This document shows, piece by piece, positions 1 to 5,128 of a stretch of DNA of 5,420 nt. The stretch spans positions 1-5,420 of the forward strand of contig MVQZ01000342.1 in NCBI GenBank assembly GCA_002067565.1, given 5' to 3'. This DNA comes from Methanobacterium sp. PtaU1.Bin242. GTDB taxonomy: Archaea; Methanobacteriota; Methanobacteria; Methanobacteriales; Methanobacteriaceae. Position 1 is the stretch's first letter, and each line of letters begins with the position of its first letter. The notes under the pieces are model-generated. The model was not told where the DNA came from and did not search any database. It worked only from the letters and a program-made list of their open reading frames with translations. The translations under genes were made by a program, and so were the position numbers.

Positions 1-481
1 CTTCTTTAATGGTTTTAACAGAGCTGATTGCTTCAAAAATATTGTTGATAAACTCTACATCCTCTGGAGTAACCTTTTCATTATGACAAACCAGGGTAAC
101 TCCTTCACCTACTTGTGATGTTATGCTGGGAATTATCTTGGTAATTTTTCCTGGAAATTTTGATTCCACTGTTTTTATGGTTAAACCAGCCGATATATAA
201 ATAATATGAGTATTTAAGGAAATTTTTGGTTTTATTTCTTCAATTACTTTCTTTACTTCACCAGTACCGACAAAAAGGAATATTTTTTGACATTTATCTG
301 CTAATGATAAGTTATTATCGGCTATCTCAATTTCAGGATGTTCTTCCTCAAGATCAGAAAGTTTACTCCTGGTTCTGGTGCAGATGATCATCTCTTCTCT
401 CTTTAACACTTTGTAGGATAATATTCCCCTTATGATCATGCTTCCCATGCTTCCGTAACCAATGAATCCAATCTTATCCAT
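1..481 (-). CDS. ProC-like pyrroline-5-carboxylate reductase family protein, 3' end outside window
   Basis: The first 160 residues of an NAD(P)-dependent oxidoreductase of the pyrroline-5-carboxylate reductase family are present; the C-terminal dimerisation domain lies beyond the left edge. The ATG at 481-479 is followed at once by a Rossmann dinucleotide loop, GFIGYGSMG (residues 5-13). Later landmarks are the strand and turn ISAGLTI (96-102) and the block IIPSITSQVGEGVT (116-129), which matches the ProC signature region around VMPNTPALVGEG. ProC makes proline from pyrroline-5-carboxylate in the cytoplasm. Two family landmarks differ: the usual VKPQ-like turn after the third Rossmann strand reads VGTGEV (71-76), and PNTP reads PSIT. 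This may therefore be a divergent paralogue with another imine or ketone substrate rather than the housekeeping enzyme. A purine-rich AAAGGGGAT precedes the ATG. It follows the 573-1313 gene after 91 bp and could be co-transcribed with it. Confidence 0.8.
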   Translation of the reverse strand, partial: MDKIGFIGYGSMGSMIIRGILSYKVLKREEMIICTRTRSKLSDLEEEHPEIEIADNNLSLADKCQKIFLFVGTGEVKKVIEEIKPKISLNTHIIYISAGLTIKTVESKFPGKITKIIPSITSQVGEGVTLVCHNEKVTPEDVEFINNIFEAISSVKTIKE

Positions 482-572
482 TAAAATCCCCTTTATTTCA
501 GTCAATCATGCTGAATAATCATTAACTGATATTGCACTCAATTTTCCAATCTAATTTCGATAACTCCATTCT

Positions 573-1313
573 TTATTTTCTCCCACCGAATATGGTGAAA
601 ATTCCATACTTATAATAACAGTCTACCTGTTTAAATCCGATAGATTTCAACATATTTAACTGTGTTTCCAGAGTATCCGGGTGATTATCCGGATTATTTT
701 TGTACTGTTCAGGTAGATACTCAAAACTCTTTTTAACATCCAGTTTAATCTGATTTTCCTGTATCCATTCCTTCCAGATTACTCGATACCAGCTTTCCAG
801 TTCATTAGTGGGGGCTTTTACTGTTTCTATATTTAAAAAAAATCCACCAGAATTTAGATTATCATATATGTACTGGAAAAGGGATTTCTTTTCTCCGTTG
901 TAGAGGTGGTGAATAGCCAGGGATGAAACTATGAAATCAAATCCGTCTGTTAAAATATTTTCTCCTGATCCGTCTTCAATTAACTGTTGGAATGTTTTCT
1001 GGATGAAATTAATGTTATTGTAATTATTAAGGTTTTCCCTGGCGTTTTTAAGCATTTCAGCGGATCCATCTATTAGCGTGGCTTTAATCTGGTCATTTTC
1101 CTTGAGCAATTCTAGGGTAAGTACACCCTCGCCACATCCAAGGTCTAAAACTTTAATTGACTCCTCAGAACTCATACTTGACGAAAAATATCTGTAAAAT
1201 GATCTTAATATCCCCAATAGTCTTTGTCTTTCCAGTACGTAGATGTTGGCGTTTTCCATAAAGTTTTTTGCATGTTTTTTCTCTGCCCATTCTGAATTTT
1301 CGAATTTACTCAT
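573..1313 (-). CDS. Class I SAM-dependent methyltransferase (246 aa)
   Basis: This is a complete cytoplasmic methyltransferase with a Rossmann-like SAM fold. Motif I is VLDLGCGEG (residues 55-63), the acidic residue that should bind the SAM ribose is D82 in LIDGS, and the SSLAIHHL block (130-137) is the post-II/motif IV region seen in small-molecule methyltransferases. The C-terminal part carries a proline- and asparagine-rich linker, PEQYKNNPDNHPDTLE (201-216), before the last helix and the strand pair ending in YGIFTIFGGRK. That arrangement resembles a methyltransferase subfamily I recall from methanogens and some bacteria. The start is supported by AGGCGAT five bases before the ATG, one mismatch from AGGTGAT. 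The N terminus is short and charged, with no signal peptide. It lies 45 bp downstream of the GNAT gene, and the two are probably one transcript. The acceptor substrate cannot be deduced. Confidence 0.9.
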   Translation of the reverse strand: MSKFENSEWAEKKHAKNFMENANIYVLERQRLLGILRSFYRYFSSSMSSEESIKVLDLGCGEGVLTLELLKENDQIKATLIDGSAEMLKNARENLNNYNNINFIQKTFQQLIEDGSGENILTDGFDFIVSSLAIHHLYNGEKKSLFQYIYDNLNSGGFFLNIETVKAPTNELESWYRVIWKEWIQENQIKLDVKKSFEYLPEQYKNNPDNHPDTLETQLNMLKSIGFKQVDCYYKYGIFTIFGGRK

Positions 1314-1318
1314 GTTTA

Positions 1319-1325
1319 ATCGCCT
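1319..1325 (-). promoter_or_regulatory. Ribosome binding site of the 246-aa methyltransferase
   Basis: AGGCGAT on the minus strand ends five bases before the ATG at 1313. It differs from the archaeal AGGTGAT consensus by one base, and it fixes this start codon. Confidence 0.6.
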
Positions 1326-1358
1326 GGGATAATTAGTTAATCAAGGATGACTTAAATT

Positions 1359-1826
1359 TTATTCTATTTTTTCATTATTTTTCTCAAAATATATTAAACT
1401 AAGCCGGGATGTGAGTTTTTCGGCTTTTTTAATGTGATAACCACATTTTTCATATAATTTAATATTTTTTTGACTGTTATGGCCTGTAATAAGCTCCCAT
1501 CTCATGCATTCTCTGAATTTTTTCTCTATTTCATCCATCAATCGCGTTCCAATTCCCTGGTTCTGTAAATCCGGATGAACAATTAACCTTCCAATGTAAC
1601 AAGTATCTGGAGCAGACATTCTGGCCCTGACCGAACCAATTATTCTCTTATCCTTCAAGGCCTTCAGAAAAAAATATTCTTCAAATTCAGATTGAATCTC
1701 CTCCAGGGTCTGGATTAGGGGAGGGATAGTGTAATCATTGTAGATTTTAGCTTCGCTCTGGTAGCATAACTTCTGCAGGGAAAGTATTTCCAGTGCATCA
1801 TCAATATTTGCCTGTGCAATAATCAT
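1359..1826 (-). CDS. GNAT family N-acetyltransferase (155 aa)
   Basis: This is a complete single-domain GNAT protein of normal family length; such proteins move an acetyl group from acetyl-CoA to an amine. The acetyl-CoA pyrophosphate loop is clear: RLIVHPDLQNQGIGTRLM (residues 80-97) has the Q-x-x-G-x-G core QNQGIG (88-93) at the start of the alpha-3 helix. The second CoA-contact segment is NIKLYEKCGY (121-130), the usual N-x-x-x-x-Y-x-x-x-G-Y/F pattern. The N-terminal half (IDDALEILSLQKLCYQSEA) fits the variable acceptor-binding helices. No obvious fused domain or signal peptide is seen. The ATG lacks a strong Shine-Dalgarno sequence; only GGGCAGATGA lies just before it, so the message may have a short leader. 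A dyad with a TATA-like loop sits about 45 bp upstream. The acceptor is unknown; a small metabolite or a protein N terminus is possible. Confidence 0.9.
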   Translation of the reverse strand: MIIAQANIDDALEILSLQKLCYQSEAKIYNDYTIPPLIQTLEEIQSEFEEYFFLKALKDKRIIGSVRARMSAPDTCYIGRLIVHPDLQNQGIGTRLMDEIEKKFRECMRWELITGHNSQKNIKLYEKCGYHIKKAEKLTSRLSLIYFEKNNEKIE

Positions 1827-1860
1827 TTCATCTGCCCACTATTTTTTTCCAAATAATAGG

Positions 1861-1886
1861 ATTAATGGATATTTAAGCCCATTAAT
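1861..1886 (-). promoter_or_regulatory. 8-bp perfect dyad enclosing a TATA-like box, candidate promoter/operator of the GNAT gene
   Basis: ATTAATGG (1861-1868) is repeated as its exact reverse complement CCATTAAT (1879-1886) with a 10-base centre. Read on the minus strand, the centre is GCTTAAATAT, which resembles an archaeal TATA box. A box here would put the transcript start near 1847, some 20 bases before the GNAT ATG. A flanking dyad could be an operator for a dimeric repressor that competes with TBP. It could instead be a hairpin at the end of the upstream methyltransferase message, whose stop lies 23 bases before the dyad. The dyad is seen; the role is inferred. Confidence 0.35.
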
Positions 1887-1908
1887 AAACCATCATGACC
1901 TTCTTTTT

Positions 1909-2712
1909 CTATTTTGTAGCCACGCCTTTAAAGAAATTATAAAAAAATGTTCCAGATGGTTCTGCAGACAGGTGTAAATCCTGGATACCTTTATCCCATT
2001 CTCCAGTAGTGATTAATCCAGAGTTAATGGCCTGATCTTTAACCCCTTCTACCATGGCAATGATGGTCTTTTTAATGAATCCATCCACCATTTCCGGTTT
2101 ATTATAATCCACGTAGACCACTCGGGGATCCGCCTTAATATCGCTGAACCCCGCTTCCTTTAGGAGAGGGTATAGTTCTCTGCCCATTAAGGGATTGCAA
2201 TCCAATTCCATTTGAACCTTAATGAGACATTCCCATGCTTTTACGGCCTCTTCTGTCTCGGGATAGAAATAACAGGAGCCATGATCCCCTTCGATGACTG
2301 TGATGGAACCTCCCTGTTTTAGGACTCGTTTTAAACTTAAAAGAGCCTTTACTGGATCTGGAAGATGCTCTAAAACAAAACAAATAAACACATGATCAAA
2401 GGTTTCATCTTCAAAAGGCAGCTCCATAATATCAGCTACCTGAAAACTGACGTTTGAAATTTTTTCACGTTTGATTAAGGATTTCGCCTGTTTTAAAGAT
2501 GGTTCTGATATGTCTACTGAAATTATCTCTGCCTGGGAGCTGTTTCTGGCCAGGGTAATGGTCTGGGCTCCAACACCACATCCTGCCTCCAGAACTAAAC
2601 ATCCCTTTGGATAACTGGTATCATGATGCAGGAGGGGAGCCAGTGTTTTAGCCTGATCAACCAGTCTGACAGCTTCTCTTTCCGAATACCCATGAACATA
2701 ATCTTCTCTCAT
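1909..2712 (-). CDS. UbiE-type class I SAM-dependent methyltransferase (267 aa)
   Basis: This is a complete methyltransferase of the UbiE/MenG-like class. Residues, counted from the chosen ATG, are: N-terminal substrate-lid segment DYVHGYSEREAVRLVDQA (4-21); SAM motif I LEAGCGVG (41-48); ribose-binding acid D67 in SVDIS; motif II around VADIMELPFEDETFD (92-106); HLPDP (116-120); motif III RVLKQGGSITVIEGD (129-143). The C-terminal third contains DHGSCYFYPETEEA, the VYVDYNKPE block and the end YNFFKGVA, which I recall as conserved in a bacterial and archaeal subfamily of unknown substrate. A longer reading from TTG at 2739 is open, but AGAGGT lies six bases before the ATG at 2712, so that start is preferred. 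It begins 34 bp after the original stop of the decayed methyltransferase gene. The two methyltransferases belong to different subfamilies, so this is not a tandem duplication. Confidence 0.9.
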   Translation of the reverse strand: MREDYVHGYSEREAVRLVDQAKTLAPLLHHDTSYPKGCLVLEAGCGVGAQTITLARNSSQAEIISVDISEPSLKQAKSLIKREKISNVSFQVADIMELPFEDETFDHVFICFVLEHLPDPVKALLSLKRVLKQGGSITVIEGDHGSCYFYPETEEAVKAWECLIKVQMELDCNPLMGRELYPLLKEAGFSDIKADPRVVYVDYNKPEMVDGFIKKTIIAMVEGVKDQAINSGLITTGEWDKGIQDLHLSAEPSGTFFYNFFKGVATK

Positions 2713-2718
2713 AATAAT

Positions 2719-2724
2719 ACCTCT
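2719..2724 (-). promoter_or_regulatory. Ribosome binding site that decides the start of the UbiE-type methyltransferase
   Basis: AGAGGT on the minus strand is six bases upstream of the ATG at 2712. The alternative in-frame TTG at 2739 would add nine residues and has no comparable site. Confidence 0.65.
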
Positions 2725-2746
2725 AAATTTAACTAACAAACTAAAA

Positions 2747-3298
2747 TTATAACCTAATGAGATCCAATCTCAATTTTAGCATTTCACTTCCCTTTTTGGC
2801 AAACTCATAATTTACTTCCTTACAGTCATTTTATGATTTTTAAATTCAGGATAATCCATTATACTATCTATAAAAGCTGATTTTTTCCATTAAAGATTTA
2901 TTAAGGGAAATATCCATTTTTCATCTATCTGTGCCCATTTTCTTTAAAATCTGCAATGAATTTTTTATATGCCCTTCTGCGTTTCGCTCATAATCAGCGA
3001 TGTCTTTGAAGAAATTCCATTGGTAGTGGTCTGTTGCGTTATCAAGTTTTTCTATGATTATCTTAAGATCCTGGGCGCATTTTTTTCCAATTTCATAGGG
3101 AGAAAAACCATAGATTATATCCATAGCCGTAACATTGCATCCTTTAAGATTCGCCTCTGCAGCAAAAGAACTCACACCTGATGCTACATCCAAAATTCTA
3201 TTATCATTATCTATCTCTGCAAGTTCAAAAAAACTATTATATTCTTCAAAAGACCTACCTATTAGAACTATTTCTTTTAATTCTAGCTTTTTCACCAT
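2747..3298 (-). pseudogene. Decayed class I SAM-dependent methyltransferase with deletion, frameshifts and nonsense codon
   Basis: The open part (2921-3298, 125 residues) holds the N-terminal half of a methyltransferase: family start VKKLELKEIVLIGRSFEEY, SAM motif I ILDVASGVSSF (35-45), acid D60 in TAMD, and YQWNFFKDI (92-100). Relatives I recall are about 230 residues, so the C-terminal half should follow. It does, in pieces. After GTDR and a stop, another frame gives DEKWIFPLINL, then TAA at 2892-2890, then WKKSAFIDSIMDYPEFKNHK and MTVRK. The first frame resumes at 2815 with VNYEFAKKGSEMLKL, ending at TAA 2749-2747. The first frame break coincides with a tandem AGATAGAT (2923-2930); removing one AGAT restores TDEKWIFPLINL. 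The second break, at about 2816, equals loss of one base. About 50 residues containing the usual FDL-x-LS-x-HFLF-x-Y block are missing near residues 105-112. The N-terminal fragment alone lacks the catalytic half. An inactive relic is much the best reading. Confidence 0.85.
2758..2772. repeat. 6-bp dyad TGAGAT-CCA-ATCTCA
   Basis: A perfect inverted repeat with a 3-base centre lies within the relic C-terminal codons of the dead methyltransferase, about 46 bp before the ATG of the next gene. Its core GATCCAATC also forms the centre of the dyad at 4835-4851. It may be chance, or a protein-binding site for the 1909-2712 gene. Confidence 0.3.
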
Positions 3299-3582
3299 TT
3301 TAAACTGTTCCCACCATTATTTATCCTTCAAAATTTGTCTCTTCAAAACTGTTAATTTACAGGCCAAATTAAAAAATTAAGGAAAAAATTTAGCCCTACA
3401 AATCACTGAATTCTTTTTAATTTAAACATATACGCCATAGTATTATTTAAAACTTTATAGCACATATATGTCCGTTATCTTGGTTGTACTCCTTGATATT
3501 GAAATGTTACGACCGAATATTAGCATTAATTTGTAAAATTTATTTATTATTTAACTTGAAATAAATTAACAGAGACGAATTA
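3299..3582. other. AT-rich intergenic region (284 bp) with oligo-T tracts and a weak promoter candidate
   Basis: No coding signal is seen on either strand. On the minus strand, two T6 tracts (3383-3388 and 3371-3376, separated by CCTTAA) resemble the oligo-U terminators of euryarchaea. They lie about 200 bases after the transglutaminase stop, so they may end that transcript. A TATA-like TTTTAAATA (3452-3444, minus) could have driven the now decayed methyltransferase gene with a leader of about 120 bases. A 10-bp perfect palindrome ACATATATGT lies at 3462-3471. None of these has strong support. Confidence 0.3.
3371..3388 (-). terminator. Candidate oligo-T terminator downstream of the transglutaminase-like gene
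   Basis: Two runs of six T on the minus strand are separated by six bases. Euryarchaeal transcription ends at U-rich tracts without a required hairpin. The distance of about 200 bases from the stop codon makes the call weak. Confidence 0.3.
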
Positions 3583-4185
3583 TTATAAAGACCATTCAGT
3601 TTCATTCACCTTTTCCACGGCCTTAGTTAAATTTTCGCTATCTTTCAATACTTCTAGCACTCTTCTATTTGGTAGAGGATATATTATGGGATAATCAATC
3701 TCTCCATTTTCAGGTCGTGGTATGTATGCCAGAATTTCCTTATTAAGGCTGAACTGCGCACCAATCCCCCTTTTATTTCCCCGAGCATCAAGTCTAATCC
3801 ATTTATCTAAAACTCGAATAAAAACTGCATTTAACCCATGTAAACCGAAACCTTCTTCAAACTCCAGTTTCTGATAACAAAACCCTGTTGGAATCTTTAG
3901 AAACCTTAAAATAGCCGCCAGTAAATGGGATTTAGCAAAACATAACCCCTGTTTATATTTTAAAACATCAGAAGCTTTTACGGTGATAAACTCACTATCT
4001 ATATCCATTGAATGTGAAATATCATCACGCACAAACTCATAAACTGTTTTTATAACTTTTATTTCGCCTTTAATATCTTTTGATAAATTAACAGCGGTTT
4101 TCTGAATACCAATATCCTCATAATCGATGAAATCCGAGGAATTAAGGTATTTATTCAGGTCATTTGTTTCGGGAATTAGTTGCAA
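3583..4185 (-). CDS. Transglutaminase-like cysteine protein (200 aa)
   Basis: This is a complete transglutaminase-fold protein. The catalytic triad expected for the papain-like fold is visible in order: Cys82 in QGLCFAKSHLLAAILR (residues 79-94), His116 in FGLHGLNAVFIR, and Asp133 in WIRLDARGNKRG. Upstream lies the typical helical lead-in with KVIKTVYEFVRDDISHS (43-59). There is no signal peptide or membrane segment, so it should act in the cytoplasm, perhaps as a peptidase, amidase or protein-modifying enzyme. Real crosslinking activity is not implied. The start is TTG at 4185, with GGTGA five bases before it. The only nearby ATG (4189) is in another frame and closes after nine codons, which leaves the TTG as the start. 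A TATA-like TTTTTAAATT lies about 45 bases upstream. It has its own intergenic flanks on both sides (127 and 284 bp), so it is probably transcribed alone. The substrate is unknown. Confidence 0.88.
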   Translation of the reverse strand: MQLIPETNDLNKYLNSSDFIDYEDIGIQKTAVNLSKDIKGEIKVIKTVYEFVRDDISHSMDIDSEFITVKASDVLKYKQGLCFAKSHLLAAILRFLKIPTGFCYQKLEFEEGFGLHGLNAVFIRVLDKWIRLDARGNKRGIGAQFSLNKEILAYIPRPENGEIDYPIIYPLPNRRVLEVLKDSENLTKAVEKVNETEWSL

Positions 4186-4190
4186 TCATT

Positions 4191-4195
4191 TCACC
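4191..4195 (-). promoter_or_regulatory. Ribosome binding site supporting a TTG start
   Basis: GGTGA on the minus strand ends five bases before the TTG at 4185. It is only one base from the out-of-frame ATG at 4189, too close to serve that codon well. This favours initiation at TTG. Confidence 0.65.
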
Positions 4196-4226
4196 AACAT
4201 TAACTAAAAGCCATGAAAATAAATTA

Positions 4227-4236
4227 AATTTAAAAA
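4227..4236 (-). promoter_or_regulatory. Candidate TATA box of the transglutaminase-like gene
   Basis: TTTTTAAATT on the minus strand would place the transcript start near 4207, giving a leader of about 20 bases that contains the GGTGA site. The whole gap is very AT-rich, so the exact box is uncertain. Confidence 0.35.
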
Positions 4237-4792
4237 TATTAAATTAAAGGCTAATTTTATTCTTCTATCTCTGAAAATTATATTTCACCATATGTTGCTA
4301 TTATGGTGGTGTTTACTGTATGTATATCAGGGTCAGTGCAACAAATGGAAGTCGATCAAATATCTTTATCCGGGGTAAAACTTTTTTACCATGGGCTCTG
4401 TAGAGATATAATGATATTATAGATTCTAATATGGCTAATAAAATTATGAATAATCCTAAGTCATTTATCATATCTGCCAGGGTCATGATCCCGGTTTTTG
4501 GTATCAAATCTGAGGTGATAATGGTGTTGGCTATTGCCACGAACAAACCACCTGCTTGCAATCCAAAACGTGGCTCGGGGTCGCATGGTTTGATTAATAT
4601 AGCTAATAATGCTGCTGCAACTGCAACAAAAAGGGTAGACACCATTAATCACCTTAGTGGGTGTACTGTTGGTTGGGAGATTAAAATCTTCTGCAGTAAG
4701 TCCCAGTTCGGTTAGATTGGGGGTCATCCGCTCTATATGTTTTTTAATTGAAGATTGTTTATTTTCATAACCAACTTCCACCAACAAACTAC

Positions 4793-4903
4793 CTAAAATA
4801 AAAAAATCAGTACAACTCCTACTATCCACCATTTGAGGGATCCAATCCCTCGAGGTTTAAGTCCTCCACCTTTTGACCCGCTCCCCTCGTCCTTACCCGT
4901 CAA
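4793..4903 (-). other. 36-codon reading frame with one membrane helix; alternative small gene or 5' part of the disrupted gene
   Basis: TTG at 4903 is preceded by GGTGAG and opens 36 codons: a glycine/serine/lysine-rich start (TGKDEGSGSKGGGLKPRG), then the helix KWWIVGVVLIFLF just before the stop. As it stands this would be a tiny tail-anchored protein. Adding one T to the T7 run continues the helix into LGSLLVEVGY, which suggests it is the 5' part of the broken gene. The codons just upstream read AKFFIS then GENLTGK, reminiscent of a zinc-ribbon end such as KFCxxCGENL with its cysteines lost. That last point is speculative. Confidence 0.35.
4835..4851. repeat. 7-bp dyad GAGGGAT-CCA-ATCCCTC
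   Basis: This is a perfect inverted repeat with a 3-base centre inside the 36-codon frame, where it encodes the stretch around PRGIGSL. It could fold as a short hairpin in the minus-strand RNA. Its centre GATCCAATC is shared with the dyad at 2758-2772. Confidence 0.35.
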
Positions 4904-4942
4904 ATTCTCACCACTTATAAAGAATTTAGCTATAAGACTCTC

Positions 4943-5128
4943 TTACTTGTATGTAGACTTTTTATGAATAACTTCCCTTGGGTTAGTATTAGTTTTCACA
5001 TAAATTTATTGTAGTTATTTAGCTTTTTGAAGCTCTATGTGAATTTTAAGTTTTGTGGATTAAAAGATCAGGTTCATATTTCAGATATGATAATTTTAAT
5101 TTTTAATATGCGCCTACTGATAAAATAG
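4943..5128. other. AT-rich intergenic region after the PH-domain gene
   Basis: No supported gene is seen. Two short hairpins can be drawn: TCATAT-TTCAG-ATATGA (5074-5090), about 40 bases after the PH-domain gene stop on the minus strand, and AGCTT-TTTG-AAGCT (5021-5034). A minus-strand stretch AATAAATTTATG near 5003-5014 might be a TATA-like element for the disrupted membrane gene. Evidence for each is weak. Confidence 0.25.

Larger units (their letters stand above)
4278..4903 (-). pseudogene. Frame-disrupted membrane protein with a pentameric ligand-gated channel-like membrane domain
   Basis: Three reading frames join into one membrane protein. The longest open piece (4313-4645, 110 residues) has a helix STLFVAVAAALLAILIKP (M1-like) and a helix with EPRFGLQAGGLFVAIANT (M2-like). 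Next come the loop IPKTGIMT, a helix LFIILLAILESIISLYLY (M3-like), and LPFVALTLIYI (M4-like). From memory, M2 and its loop align without gaps to bacterial GLIC: the E at position -2', L3', L8', I12', A13', then PKT-x-x-MT. Upstream, another frame gives LGSLLVEVGYENKQ to VINGVYPF, joined at a T5 run (4628-4632). A third frame gives SLKWWIVGVVLIFLF, joined at a T7 run (4800-4806) into one continuous helix. After the stop at 4313 the next frame supplies VNTTIIATYGEI, ending at 4278. The upstream limit is uncertain: a TTG at 4903 follows GGTGAG. The roughly 150-residue extracellular ligand domain of true channels is absent. Decay is favoured, but two breaks are in homopolymers and could be read errors. 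Confidence 0.6.

Noticed and set aside
2713..2739. N-terminal extension of the UbiE-type methyltransferase from a TTG at 2739
   Set aside because: The ATG at 2712 has AGAGGT at good spacing and matches the usual start of the family. The nine extra residues have no support.
2969..3380. Plus-strand open frames of 70 and 81 codons
   Set aside because: They lie antisense to the recognisable methyltransferase relic, have no family resemblance and no supporting start signals.
4461..4627. C-terminal part of the 123-codon minus-strand frame that starts at 4832
   Set aside because: After the T5 run at 4628-4632 this frame becomes rich in Cys, Arg, His and Trp, while the neighbouring frame encodes good membrane helices. 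Only about 4633-4799 of it looks coding.
4431..4715. Plus-strand 94-codon frame
   Set aside because: It is antisense to the channel-like membrane domain, which has clear helices and motifs on the minus strand.
4946..5002. 18-codon minus-strand frame starting with GTG and ending at TAA 4945-4943
   Set aside because: It is too short, has no ribosome binding site, and the product resembles nothing I recognise. It is in frame with the broken membrane gene, so at most it is part of that gene's 5' region.
5074..5090. Hairpin TCATAT-TTCAG-ATATGA as a terminator
   Set aside because: The 6-bp AT-rich stem is weak and no oligo-T tract follows on the minus strand; archaeal termination does not rely on such hairpins.
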